A stretch of DNA of 64,000 bases from Youngiibacter fragilis 232.1 (GTDB lineage: Bacteria; Bacillota; Clostridia; Clostridiales; Clostridiaceae): assembly GCF_000495435.3 (NCBI RefSeq), contig NZ_AXUN02000231.1, positions 31,683 through 95,682 on the forward strand, written 5' to 3'. A model generated the notes under the pieces. The model was not told the DNA's origin and did not search any database. It was given only the letters and a program-made list of their open reading frames with translations. This document shows positions 7,919 to 16,714 of this stretch, piece by piece. Every line of letters starts with the position of its first letter. Within the stretch, counting starts at the first letter, position 1. A program made the translations under genes and the position numbers.

Positions 7919-9298
7919 TCACTCTCCTGAAGGTATAACCCTTTCGTCGATCGGTGTATATGGTCGAAGTTCGCTCAGATTGACATAAGCCGGTCTCATT
8001 ATCTTGTCATCAAGTATCTGTTCAAGCCTGTGGGCACTCCAGCCGGCAATCCTTGACACTGCGAAAATCGGTGTGAAAAGGTCCCTTGGTATCCCAAGCA
8101 TGTCGAATACGAAGCCTGAGTACATGTCGACATTCGCTGAAGGAGCGTAGTCCTTGTTGGTCTTCTCCTGTATGAGCTTGCTGGATATCCTCTCGACATC
8201 CGCGATCAGGTTGTACTCCCTGTCCAGACCCTTGTGCCTTGAAAGCTCCTGTGCCTTCTTCTTCAGCAGTACCGTTCTCGGGTCAGAAAGCGTATATACA
8301 GCATGTCCCATGCCGTATATTAGTCCCTTGCCGTCGAAGGCCTTCTTGTCGAGTATCTTTGCAAGATAATCCGAAAGATCCGCCTCATTCTCCCAGTTGC
8401 TGACATTCTTCTTGATCTCCTCAAACATTGAAGCGACCATAAGGTTAGCTCCGCCGTGCTTGGGTCCCTTGAGGGCTCCTATTGCTGTTGCCATTGCTGA
8501 ATAGGTATCAGTTCCTGAGGATGATACGACATGAGTCGCGAAGGAGGAGTTGTTACCGCCGCCGTGTTCAGCATGCACTACCATGAGCAGGTCAAGCATC
8601 TCTACCTCTTCCCTGGTGTAGTTGGAGTCAGTCCTTATTAGGTGGAGCATGTTCTCGGCAGTTCCTACACCTACCTTGGGTGTGTGGAGAACAAGGCTCT
8701 GATTGTCAAAGTAATGCCTTTTGGCCTGATATGCATAGGCAGCGATGAGCGGTGTCTTTGCAATCAGGTTGATCGACTGGGCAAGTACGTTCCTTACCGA
8801 AGTGTCATCCGGATTCTCATCATAGGAGTAAAGGGTAAGGATGGTCCTCTGAAGCTTGTTCATTATGTTCTGTGAAGGTATCTTCAGGATGACATCTTCC
8901 TTGTACGAATGGGGAAGTTCCCTGCATGCATCAAGCAATTCATTGAAGTCAGCAAGCTGTTCCCTTGTCGGAAGCTCTCCGAAAAGCAGAAGATATACTA
9001 CCTCCTCGAAGCCCATCCTTCCGTCACTCTGGAATCCGGAGACAATATCGCTCATGTCGACGCCCCTGTAGTATAGGTTTCCTTCTACCGGAATCTTTGC
9101 TCCATCAGTCTGGTCATAACCAATTACGGAGCCTACTCTTGTAATTCCTACAAGCACGCCGGTGCCGTTCTGGTTCCTAAGCCCTCGCTTGACGTTGTAC
9201 CTGTTGTAGAGCTCCGGTGAGATATAGCTGTTGCTTTGAACGACTTTTGCAAGTTCGTCAAGCCTTTCTTCTATTATGCTGTTGCTTCTGATTACCAT
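7919..9298 (-). CDS. gltA: Citrate synthase (si type)
   Basis: A 459-aa enzyme condensing acetyl-CoA and oxaloacetate to citrate. Catalytic features: the first histidine in VVHAEHGGGNNSS, the second in LKGPKHGGAN, and the aspartate region MGHAVYTLSDPR. The C-terminal RIAGWSAHRLEQ arginine/histidine motif is present. The length matches the longer clostridial citrate/2-methylcitrate synthases. The start ATG has AAGGAGG at good spacing. With no other TCA gene visible here it likely feeds 2-oxoglutarate and glutamate biosynthesis, in keeping with the gltBD and glnA genes downstream in the window. A methylcitrate role cannot be excluded. A promoter candidate lies at 9418-9446. Confidence 0.9.
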   Translation of the reverse strand: MVIRSNSIIEERLDELAKVVQSNSYISPELYNRYNVKRGLRNQNGTGVLVGITRVGSVIGYDQTDGAKIPVEGNLYYRGVDMSDIVSGFQSDGRMGFEEVVYLLLFGELPTREQLADFNELLDACRELPHSYKEDVILKIPSQNIMNKLQRTILTLYSYDENPDDTSVRNVLAQSINLIAKTPLIAAYAYQAKRHYFDNQSLVLHTPKVGVGTAENMLHLIRTDSNYTREEVEMLDLLMVVHAEHGGGNNSSFATHVVSSSGTDTYSAMATAIGALKGPKHGGANLMVASMFEEIKKNVSNWENEADLSDYLAKILDKKAFDGKGLIYGMGHAVYTLSDPRTVLLKKKAQELSRHKGLDREYNLIADVERISSKLIQEKTNKDYAPSANVDMYSGFVFDMLGIPRDLFTPIFAVSRIAGWSAHRLEQILDDKIMRPAYVNLSELRPYTPIDERVIPSGE

Positions 9299-9417
9299 GT
9301 GTTCCTCCTTTTCCCGCAGTGCATAACGATTTCCGTTGATGTCCCTTCACTTTGGGTTATGCGTTAGTATGTAAATTTGACGGATTCATTTTCGAAAATT
9401 GCAAAATATTATTCTCT

Positions 9418-9446
9418 ATTCTATATCAATCGGAACGCATATGCAA
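9418..9446 (-). promoter_or_regulatory. Candidate sigma-A promoter for citrate synthase
   Basis: On the minus strand TTGCAT (9446-9441) and TAGAAT (9423-9418) are separated by 17 nt. They lie about 120 nt upstream of the citrate synthase start in an AT-rich 305-nt gap shared with the divergent oxidoreductase gene. For the plus-strand gene a TATAAT is visible at 9539-9544, without a good -35 box. Nothing else recognisable is in the gap. Confidence 0.4.
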
Positions 9447-9603
9447 TACGAATATTGATTGATAAAAAATATTAATTATACGTTAATACTTTAGGTGGTG
9501 TTCACGCCGCGTAAGATGAAAACCAGTTGCGTTTGGTGTATAATAGTGATGCGAATTAATCATGGAATTAATTATCAGAATAATCAGACTTGGAGGTGCG
9601 TAT

Positions 9604-10599
9604 ATGAAAGCGATAGTGATGACAGGATTCGGAGGACCAGAGGTGTTTGCGCAGGCCGAGGTTCCATATCCGGAGCTTAGACCGGGTCACGTGATAGTAA
9701 GGGTTGCAGCCAGCAGCCTTAATCCTCTTGAGATAAAGATAAGGTCTGGAATAGCGGCAGGAAGCTGTCCTCCGATGCCGGCAGTGCTGAACATGGATTT
9801 CTCAGGAACCATAGCAGAAGTCGGAAGCGGAGTCTCAAAGTTCAAAGCCGGTGATGAAGTGTTCGGGATCGGCGGCGGTGTGGGTAAGATGCAGGGAGCG
9901 CTTGCGGAATACGTGCTGGCAGATGCTGACCTCATCGCACTCAAGCCGAAGGGCATAAGCCATGAGACAGCGGCTCTATATCCTCTTATTTCCATAACTG
10001 CCTGGGAAGCCCTTATGGATGGATCTGTGCTTGAAGGAGCTGCTAAGGTCCTTATCCATGGGGTGACAGGTGGAGTAGGCCACATCGCTGCACAGATGGC
10101 GAAAATGGCCGGAGCGCAGGTATATGGTACTGTCACGTCAGTTGATAAGGTCAGCCTGGCTAAGGAATTCGGAACAGATGAAGTCATTATAGCCGGGGCA
10201 GAGACTCCTGATGAATATAAGGAGAGATGCACTGGCGGACAGGGCTTCGACCTTGTGTTTGATACTGTAGGGGGTCAGAACCTCGCAAACAGCTTCATAG
10301 CTTCCAGGATAAAGGGAACTGTAGTGACCACCAATGGAAGGGTATCTATGGACCTTTCACCAATGCACCAGAAGGCCCTGACCCTTAAGGTCGTTTTCAT
10401 GGCTATTCCTCTTGTGACAGGTAATGGCAGGAAGGAACAAGGTGAAATACTTCATTTTATCGCAAAGCTCATCGAAGAAGGAAAGCTCAGGATAAACAAG
10501 GATGTAAGGTCCTTCTGCTTTGATGAGATCGGAGATGCTCACAGGTATTTCGAGGAAAGGAAGGCAAAAGGAAAGATATCGCTTGTGTCAAGGTTCTAA
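9604..10599 (+). CDS. Zinc-free MDR-family NADPH:quinone oxidoreductase-like enzyme
   Basis: A 331-aa medium-chain dehydrogenase/reductase. The N-terminal GroES-like domain (MKAIVMTGFGG, SSLNPLEIKIRSG, DFSGTIAEVGSGV) lacks the cysteine/histidine zinc ligands of alcohol dehydrogenases, as in quinone oxidoreductases (QOR/zeta-crystallin type). The nucleotide site is VLIHGVTGGVGHIAAQMAK at about 140-160. The expected reaction is NADPH-dependent reduction of quinones or enones. The start ATG at 9604 follows TTGGAGGTG; earlier in-frame codons lack such a site. It stands alone between a divergent promoter region and the nucleotidase gene. Confidence 0.8.
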   Translation: MKAIVMTGFGGPEVFAQAEVPYPELRPGHVIVRVAASSLNPLEIKIRSGIAAGSCPPMPAVLNMDFSGTIAEVGSGVSKFKAGDEVFGIGGGVGKMQGALAEYVLADADLIALKPKGISHETAALYPLISITAWEALMDGSVLEGAAKVLIHGVTGGVGHIAAQMAKMAGAQVYGTVTSVDKVSLAKEFGTDEVIIAGAETPDEYKERCTGGQGFDLVFDTVGGQNLANSFIASRIKGTVVTTNGRVSMDLSPMHQKALTLKVVFMAIPLVTGNGRKEQGEILHFIAKLIEEGKLRINKDVRSFCFDEIGDAHRYFEERKAKGKISLVSRF

Positions 10600-10663
10600 A
10601 GCAGCCTGAAAGTTCCCTTGCGAAGGAAAAGTCCGGAACAAGGCAATAAATAGAATTGGGGGA

Positions 10664-13600
10664 ATGAATGTGAAGAAGCTTGTTTCCATGTTCTCCGCCG
10701 CTCTGTTTGCATGCTCTGTATTCGCGCTTGATGTCAAGGCTGAGATTGTAAGTGTCGCTGATGTTGTTTATCCGGGGTCGATGGATGTTATTCTTGAGCT
10801 TGCTGGAAGGTATGACTCAGGGAGCGGGGATGGCGGAGCAGTTTTCGCTGCATATGCCGACAAGGCGGAGAAACTGTTTGTTGTGAACTCAGCAGAGAAG
10901 GCTTTGGATATCGTTGACCTTTCTGATGCAGGTGATGATTTCGAACTTGACAGGACCAGGAGGATTGAATTTGATGGTGTGGACGGACTGGGACAGATTG
11001 GGGAAATAACCTCTGTGGTTGTGGATAAAAAGGAGTCCTTCATTGCTGTCTCGGTCACAGCTGCATTGACACAGGACAATGGCTGGGTTGTGTTCCTTGA
11101 TATGAAGGGTAATGTCCTAAAGGTTATCGGTGCAGGAAGTAAGCCTGGAATGATGACGCTCACTCCCGACAACAACACGCTCCTTGTAGCTAACGAGGGG
11201 GAGCCTGATACTTTATACACTGCAGATCCGGAGGGATCGGTCACAATAATTGATGTCAGGAACGGGGTGAGGAAGGCTTCTGCTGTAAATGTTGGATTCA
11301 CAGGGGTTCCTGTAGAGGAGACTGTAAGGATGGCCGATCCGTCTTCCACTTGGGAACAGAGCTTCGAGCCTGAGCACATTACTGTAAGCAGGGACAGCAA
11401 AACAGCATACGTTTCACTCCAGGAATCAAACGCTCTTGCAGTGCTTGACCTGAAGGCCATGGAATTCACCGGTGTCTTTGACATGGGAGTCAAAGATCAT
11501 TCACTACCTGACAGCAGGCTTGACGCAAGTGACAAGGACAACATAAACATTGCGCAGTATCCAGTCCTTGGGATGTACATGCCTGATGATGTGGAGCTGG
11601 TTACGGTAAAGGGGAAGGAGTATCTTCTTACTGCCAACGAAGGGGCGTGGCAGAATTATGGGACCTGGACCGACTGGATTACAGTCAATGAGATCAAGGC
11701 CGATGGCCTGCTCGGTCTGGATGCCTCACAATATGAGGGATTGGGACAGGCGGCAATAGATGCAATGGTAGCTGCATCAACATTCAAGGACGGACTTGGG
11801 AGAATGAAGGTCTCAAGACTGCAAGGCATTGGCGGCGACGGAAAGTACGATGTACTTTACAGCTTCGGCGGCAGGTCGTTCTCGATCCTTGATGCGAAGA
11901 ATATGGAGATAGTCTATGACAGTGGAGATGAGCTTGAAGAGATCACGGCAAAATCCCTGTACAAGTACTTCAATGCCTCATCTGAAGATGCCGCAAGGGA
12001 TATAAAATCAGATGAGAATGGGCCGGCACCTCAGGCATTGGCAACAGGTCAGATCGGAAAATCCACTTATGCGTTCATAGGGCTCGGTGAAATCGGAGGC
12101 GTGGCAACATACTGCCTTGATGACATAACTGATCCCGAATTCGTATCATACTCGGCATCGAGAGATTTTACAGGCAATAAGGATTCAGGTCCGACTGACC
12201 TTATCTTCGTTGATGCTGACAAATCACCGACAGGGGAAGCGCTTCTTGCAGTCACCTGCGAAGCATCCGGAACAGTAGCTTTATATGAGATACATGAAAG
12301 GAAGGAAAAGATGATTACAATCCTCCATACCAACGACCAGCATGCCAGGGTCACCCCTGGTGACGGGCTTGGAATGGCAAGGGTAGCAAGCCTTAAGGAT
12401 GAATTTGCAGGCTACGGTAATGAGGTACTTCTTCTTGATGTTGGCGATGTCCTTCACGGGACAACCTTCGCGACCCTTGAGAAGGGCGAAAGCGTAGTCA
12501 GGGTTATGAACGAGGTCGGGTATGATGCAATGACACCGGGAAACCACGACTTCAACTACGGCAAGGACAGGCTGCTTGAACTTGCGGGGATGGCCGAATT
12601 TGACATAATATCCTCCAACATTGCCTATGAGGACGGGGCAAGCTTCCTGAAGCCATATGTAATCAAGGAGGTCGACGGTATCAGGGTGGCGATCTTCGGG
12701 CTGACCTCTCCCGAGACCTATTACAAGACTCTGCCGAGCAATGTCGAAGGGCTTAACATAAACGACCCGGTGACAACTGCGAAGATGATGATGGCAATGC
12801 TCGAACCGATAAGTGACATCCAGATAGCTCTGACACATCTTGGCACTGACGAGTCGACTGAGGAGGATGAAAGGTCGACTGCCATAGCAATGGCTGTTGA
12901 AGGAATAGACCTTATTCTTGATGGACACAGTCATTCTGTATTTGAGTATGGTAAAGTGGTCAATGGAACCATGATCGCCAGTGCGGGGGAATACAACAAG
13001 AATGTCGGGGTTGTTAATCTTCTGGTTGGTAAAAAGGGCGTAGATGTCCTGGAACCGGTACTTGTCAATGTAGCAGCATCCACAGCCATAATGGGAGACA
13101 GCGGAGTAACCGCAATAATTTCTGAGATCAATGCCGGGCAGGCTGATATCCTGAAGGAAGTGGTGGGGTATTCTAATGTTATCCTTGATGGCATCAGGGA
13201 TAACGTAAGATCCAAAGAGACAAACCTTGGGAATCTCATAGCAGATGCAATGCTTGAGAAGACCGGAGCGGAGCTTGCGTTCATGAATGGCGGAGGAATA
13301 AGGTCATCGATCAATATCGGAGACATTACCCTTGGAGAGGTAATCACTGCACTGCCTTTCGGGAACTATGTGGAAACAAGGAAATATACAGGCAGCATCA
13401 TAAAAGCTGCCCTTGAGCACAGCGTGGAGTTCCTGCCAGGTACCGCAGGCTCGTTCCTGCAGGTTGGAGGGATCACCTTTGATGCTGATACATCAAAGGA
13501 AGCAGGTTCAAGGGTATCAAACATAATGATTGCAGGAATGCCGATCGAAGAGGCAAAGGAATATACTGCAGCACTCAATAATTTCCTTGGTGCTGGCGGT

Positions 13601-13735
13601 GATGGTTACACGATGTTTATTGGATCGCCGGTACTAATAGAGTATCCGGCACTCGATGAGATACTCATAGAGTACCTGAACCTTCATAGCCCGGTAGCGC
13701 CGGCTGTCGAGGGAAGGATAAACGTCATAAGCTGA
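10664..13735 (+). CDS. Secreted fusion: choice-of-anchor-I beta-propeller domain plus 5'-nucleotidase
   Basis: A 1023-aa exported protein. Residues 1-26 are a Sec signal (lysines, then a hydrophobic run ending FALDVKA). Residues ~30-520 resemble the choice-of-anchor-I beta-propeller-like module (TPDNNTLLVANEGEPD, EHITVSRDSKTAYVSLQESNAL, LLTANEGAW). From ~549 a calcineurin-type metallophosphoesterase begins (ITILHTNDQHAR, GDVLHGTTF, GNHDFNYG near 625, DGHSHS). The 5'-nucleotidase C-terminal domain follows (NGGGIRSSI, LPFGNYVE, GGDGYTMF). It likely hydrolyses extracellular nucleotides or UDP-sugars for phosphate and nucleoside recovery. No LPXTG anchor is seen. The GTG at 10670 is an alternative start better spaced from GGGGGA. 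The terminator follows at 13757. Confidence 0.85.
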   Translation: MNVKKLVSMFSAALFACSVFALDVKAEIVSVADVVYPGSMDVILELAGRYDSGSGDGGAVFAAYADKAEKLFVVNSAEKALDIVDLSDAGDDFELDRTRRIEFDGVDGLGQIGEITSVVVDKKESFIAVSVTAALTQDNGWVVFLDMKGNVLKVIGAGSKPGMMTLTPDNNTLLVANEGEPDTLYTADPEGSVTIIDVRNGVRKASAVNVGFTGVPVEETVRMADPSSTWEQSFEPEHITVSRDSKTAYVSLQESNALAVLDLKAMEFTGVFDMGVKDHSLPDSRLDASDKDNINIAQYPVLGMYMPDDVELVTVKGKEYLLTANEGAWQNYGTWTDWITVNEIKADGLLGLDASQYEGLGQAAIDAMVAASTFKDGLGRMKVSRLQGIGGDGKYDVLYSFGGRSFSILDAKNMEIVYDSGDELEEITAKSLYKYFNASSEDAARDIKSDENGPAPQALATGQIGKSTYAFIGLGEIGGVATYCLDDITDPEFVSYSASRDFTGNKDSGPTDLIFVDADKSPTGEALLAVTCEASGTVALYEIHERKEKMITILHTNDQHARVTPGDGLGMARVASLKDEFAGYGNEVLLLDVGDVLHGTTFATLEKGESVVRVMNEVGYDAMTPGNHDFNYGKDRLLELAGMAEFDIISSNIAYEDGASFLKPYVIKEVDGIRVAIFGLTSPETYYKTLPSNVEGLNINDPVTTAKMMMAMLEPISDIQIALTHLGTDESTEEDERSTAIAMAVEGIDLILDGHSHSVFEYGKVVNGTMIASAGEYNKNVGVVNLLVGKKGVDVLEPVLVNVAASTAIMGDSGVTAIISEINAGQADILKEVVGYSNVILDGIRDNVRSKETNLGNLIADAMLEKTGAELAFMNGGGIRSSINIGDITLGEVITALPFGNYVETRKYTGSIIKAALEHSVEFLPGTAGSFLQVGGITFDADTSKEAGSRVSNIMIAGMPIEEAKEYTAALNNFLGAGGDGYTMFIGSPVLIEYPALDEILIEYLNLHSPVAPAVEGRINVIS

Positions 13736-13756
13736 GAATTATACACTCAAACGAAG

Positions 13757-13778
13757 GGGCCGCATAAAGCGGCCCTTT
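13757..13778 (+). terminator. Intrinsic terminator after the 5'-nucleotidase gene
   Basis: A 7-bp GC-rich stem (GGGCCGC/GCGGCCC) with an ATAAA loop is followed by TTT, 22 nt after the stop codon. Confidence 0.7.
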
Positions 13779-13926
13779 GCCATTTCCTTGAATGGCATAA
13801 GATTATTGAATTGATAAAAAACAACGAAGATAAGCTGGATGATTATAAATATATGTACAAATGAATAGATATGCGGTAAAATGTTTTGCATATGCCTTCA
13901 GGGGAAGGGACAAAGGAGGGGTACCG

Positions 13927-15480
13927 ATGGACGGTGGAAACATTCAAATTCTTATAGCAATGGCATTATACATATCTGTAGTAATAGGCATCGGAATTTT
14001 TTACGCCAAAAGGGCTAGCGAAAGCAGTGACAACTATCTCATAGGTGGAAGGTCACTGGGACCATGGGTCGTGGCAATGGGTGCTGAGGCATCTGACATG
14101 AGCGGATGGCTGCTCATGGGACTGCCTGGAGTGGCTTACTGGTACGGGCTGAGCGATGCTGCCTGGACAGCTATTGGTCTTGGCATAGGAACATACCTTA
14201 ACTGGCTGTTCGTTGCGAAGAGGCTCAGGAATTACTCTCATGCTGCAGGTGACTCGATAACCATACCTGATTTCTTCAGCAACAGGTTCAAGGAAAAGAA
14301 GAAGGTCCTGTCCGTTATCGCGGCAGTATTCATACTTGTTTTCTTCAGCGTCTATGCCGCAAGCTGCTTCGTTACCGTAGGAAAGCTGTTCAGCACACTC
14401 TTCGGAACATCATATCTGGTTATGATGGTGGCTGGAGCAGTGTTCGTAGTCTGCTACACCTTCATTGGAGGATTCCTCGCAGAAAGCGCATCAGACTTCA
14501 TGCAGGGTATCGTGATGATAATCGCGCTAAGTGCAGTACTGGTTTCCGGAATAGCTTCTGCAGGTGGAATCTCAGAGGTAATTCAAAACGCCAGGGAAAT
14601 TCCAGGATTCTTTGAATTCTTCGGAATGGCTCAGCCGGCGCTTGAAAATGGAGTGCAGAAGGTGGTAGATGGTGCTCCTGTATTCGGTGATGCAGCTGGT
14701 TACGGACTCCTTACTATAATTTCAACTTTGTCATGGGGCCTTGGATATTTCGGAATGCCACAGGTGCTCCTTAAGTTCATGTCAATCAATGATTCGGAGA
14801 ACCTCAAGTTCTCAAGGAGGATCGCAACAGTCTGGGTTGCAATATCCCTTACTGCAGCGGTTGCAATTGGAATCATAGGAAGACTTCTGTTTCCAACCGA
14901 GCTTCTTACGCAGAGTGCATCGGAAAGCATATTCATCGTGCTTTCTACTCACTTCTTCCCGCCGCTTGTCGCCGGAATAGTAATGGCAGGAATACTTGCT
15001 GCAACGATATCATCCTCTGACTCATACCTTCTGATAGCTGCTTCAGCGTTTTCAAAGAGCATCTACCAGGGAATACTCAGGAAGGATGCCACTGACAGGC
15101 AGGTACTCAACATGTCCAGGATAACACTTGTAGTCATCGCCATTATTGCGGTATTCATTGCGATGGATGAGAACAGCGTAATCTTCACTGTAGTATCCTT
15201 TGCATGGGCAGGCTTCGGGGCTACCTTCGGACCGGTCATGCTCTTCTCCCTGTTCTGGAAGAGGACCACAAGGGAGGGTGCAATCGCCGGCATGCTTGCA
15301 GGCGGAGCCACCGTGTTCATATGGAAGCTTGTCATAAAGCAGCTTGGCGGAGTGTTCGGCATATATGAGCTGTTCCCGGCATTCGTGGTATCATGCGTGG
15401 TCATACTCCTGGTATCGCTTATGACAAAGGAACCTTCTTCAGAGATAACTGAGGAGTTCGAAAAAGTAAGGGCAATGTAA
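13927..15480 (+). CDS. putP: Sodium/proline symporter, PutP family (SSS)
   Basis: A 517-aa membrane protein with about 13 hydrophobic segments. The sodium:solute symporter signature is clear: DNYLIGGRSLGPWVVAMGA near residue 40, then ASDMSGWLLMGLPG, the Na+ site region, and GGFLAESASDFMQG. These motifs are characteristic of PutP, which couples proline uptake to the sodium gradient; other SSS substrates remain possible. The start ATG at 13927 is preceded by AAAGGAGGG with 6-nt spacing; an in-frame ATG at 13861 has none. It is monocistronic, ending at the hairpin at 15485-15523. Proline is a common Stickland acceptor in Clostridia, which fits, though no proline reductase genes are in the window. 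Confidence 0.85.
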   Translation: MDGGNIQILIAMALYISVVIGIGIFYAKRASESSDNYLIGGRSLGPWVVAMGAEASDMSGWLLMGLPGVAYWYGLSDAAWTAIGLGIGTYLNWLFVAKRLRNYSHAAGDSITIPDFFSNRFKEKKKVLSVIAAVFILVFFSVYAASCFVTVGKLFSTLFGTSYLVMMVAGAVFVVCYTFIGGFLAESASDFMQGIVMIIALSAVLVSGIASAGGISEVIQNAREIPGFFEFFGMAQPALENGVQKVVDGAPVFGDAAGYGLLTIISTLSWGLGYFGMPQVLLKFMSINDSENLKFSRRIATVWVAISLTAAVAIGIIGRLLFPTELLTQSASESIFIVLSTHFFPPLVAGIVMAGILAATISSSDSYLLIAASAFSKSIYQGILRKDATDRQVLNMSRITLVVIAIIAVFIAMDENSVIFTVVSFAWAGFGATFGPVMLFSLFWKRTTREGAIAGMLAGGATVFIWKLVIKQLGGVFGIYELFPAFVVSCVVILLVSLMTKEPSSEITEEFEKVRAM

Positions 15481-15484
15481 TAAT

Positions 15485-15523
15485 GAGGGGTCTGGAATGC
15501 CTGAGAGCACTTCCGGGCCCCTC
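15485..15523 (+). terminator. Hairpin terminator after putP
   Basis: A 13-bp stem with two G-U pairs (GAGGGGTCTGGAA against TTCCGGGCCCCTC) around a 13-nt loop, 4 nt after the stop codon, followed by TCTTAAAT. Confidence 0.65.
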
Positions 15524-15606
15524 TTAAATCAGCATGATTTATGGTATATTTGAGATTGGTACGAGCTATGCGTTTGCATAGAGTAGCATTATGCGGAGAT
15601 GGCTCG

Positions 15607-15804
15607 ATGACAAGTGATTCAAAAATGTATGTCAGGGCTGAAACTGAGATAGATCCTCCTGATAGTAAGCCAAGGATACGTGAATTATTTGCAGAAGAGG
15701 ACTTCAATTCTGAACTTGAAAAGGGTATTAATGACTTTAGTAACGGGAATGTCATTTCTGCAAAGATCATAGCTGAGAAAATAAACAGGAAATACGGAGT
15801 GTAA
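15607..15804 (+). CDS. Small RelB/DinJ-like antitoxin-type protein, orphan
   Basis: A 65-aa acidic protein. The C-terminal half (EEDFNSELEKGINDFSNG, then VISAKIIAEKINRKYGV) resembles the C-terminal toxin-neutralising part of RelB/DinJ-type antitoxins, where a phrase like ELEKG...DIxxGRVxSAEEVxxEM is common. The usual N-terminal ribbon-helix-helix is shortened to MYVRAETEI. No toxin gene (RelE/YafQ/PIN) flanks it: upstream is the putP terminator, downstream an iron-sulfur membrane protein. The start ATG at 15607 follows GGAGAT by 7 nt. It may be a decayed antitoxin or a repurposed small protein; the family call is tentative. Confidence 0.45.
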   Translation: MTSDSKMYVRAETEIDPPDSKPRIRELFAEEDFNSELEKGINDFSNGNVISAKIIAEKINRKYGV

Positions 15805-15899
15805 GCAAAATATTGGTAGTAAGGACCAGTGTATTTATTTGCTGATACCGCAAGGTGCCAGTACATTATGAAATATTTGTGCTCATACGGAGGGACAAC

Positions 15900-16625
15900 A
15901 TGCTTCAAAGGACAAGAAAGGCAATAATTCTGGTGTCGCTGCTTCTGTTTCCTGTTACCCTGAACTATTTCTCACCATATGTATCGTTTGATGGTGCAAT
16001 GAACGGTCTGGTTTCAGGAAGCCTTATACTGTTCGGTATGCTGTTCCTGTCAGGCATGTTCCTTGGAAGGGCCTGGTGCGGCTGGGCATGTCCAATGGCA
16101 GGATTAAGCGAGTATGCCCTTTCGGTTAACGGTAAAAGCGTCAACACTGGAAGACTCAGGAAGATAAGGTTTGTGATATTCACTGTCTGGTTCGGTGGGA
16201 TAATCGCCATGTTCGTCCTGGCAGGCGGAATAAAAGGCATCGCACCCTTACATATGACCGAGAATGTCATATCTGTCGATGAACCGGTAAAGTACATTGT
16301 CTACTTTATGGTCCTGCTTCTCTTCACTGGGCTGACCTTCGCCCTTGGTAAGAGGGGCGCATGCCATTCCATCTGCTGGATGTCGCCATTCCTGGAGGGT
16401 GGCTACAGGCTTGGAAGATGGCTCAGGCTGCCGCAGCTCAGGATATTGTCCGAGCCGAAGAGCTGCATATCATGCGGAGCCTGCGACAGGAAGTGCCAGA
16501 TGGATATAGATGTTTCTATTGGCCTTAAGACGGGATCTATAGAGGACCCGGACTGCATCCTGTGCGGAGAGTGCACCGGAGCCTGCAAAAAGGATGTCCT
16601 GAGGTTCGGGACAAGGAAGATATGA
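15900..16625 (+). CDS. NapH-like 4Fe-4S polyferredoxin membrane protein
   Basis: A 241-aa membrane protein with four to five hydrophobic segments, a CGWACPMAG motif in a loop (about residue 60), and a second HSICWMSPF motif near residue 157. Both are hallmarks of the NapH/CcoG polyferredoxin family. The C-terminus carries two 4Fe-4S clusters: CISCGACDRKC and CILCGECTGAC. Such proteins move electrons between quinol or ferredoxin pools and partner reductases, or support metal-centre assembly. No partner (NapG, periplasmic reductase, RnfB) lies nearby, so the redox partner is unknown. The ATG at 15900 follows GGAGGGAC. Single gene with a long terminator at 16653-16704. Confidence 0.75.
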   Translation: MLQRTRKAIILVSLLLFPVTLNYFSPYVSFDGAMNGLVSGSLILFGMLFLSGMFLGRAWCGWACPMAGLSEYALSVNGKSVNTGRLRKIRFVIFTVWFGGIIAMFVLAGGIKGIAPLHMTENVISVDEPVKYIVYFMVLLLFTGLTFALGKRGACHSICWMSPFLEGGYRLGRWLRLPQLRILSEPKSCISCGACDRKCQMDIDVSIGLKTGSIEDPDCILCGECTGACKKDVLRFGTRKI

Positions 16626-16652
16626 GGAAACTTAACTGATCAAATTAATTGA

Positions 16653-16704
16653 AAGGGCTTCACCAGAGCTCTCAGCTTTTTGCTGAGAGCCAGGTGAAGC
16701 CCTT
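16653..16704. terminator. Long bidirectional hairpin
   Basis: Two nested stems, AAGGGCTTCACC with its complement and GCTCTCAGC with GCTGAGAGC, enclose a T-rich loop. It separates the convergent polyferredoxin and trpB2 genes and can act on both strands. Confidence 0.75.
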
Positions 16705-16714
16705 GATTCTCTTC

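Noticed and set aside
10768..11493. Long minus-strand open frame inside the nucleotidase gene
   Set aside because: It is antisense to a well-recognised protein, has no ribosome-binding site or family match, and is explained by codon bias of the plus-strand gene.
15063..15908. Minus-strand frame spanning the end of putP and the small gene
   Set aside because: It crosses a terminator hairpin and two real genes and has no recognisable features.
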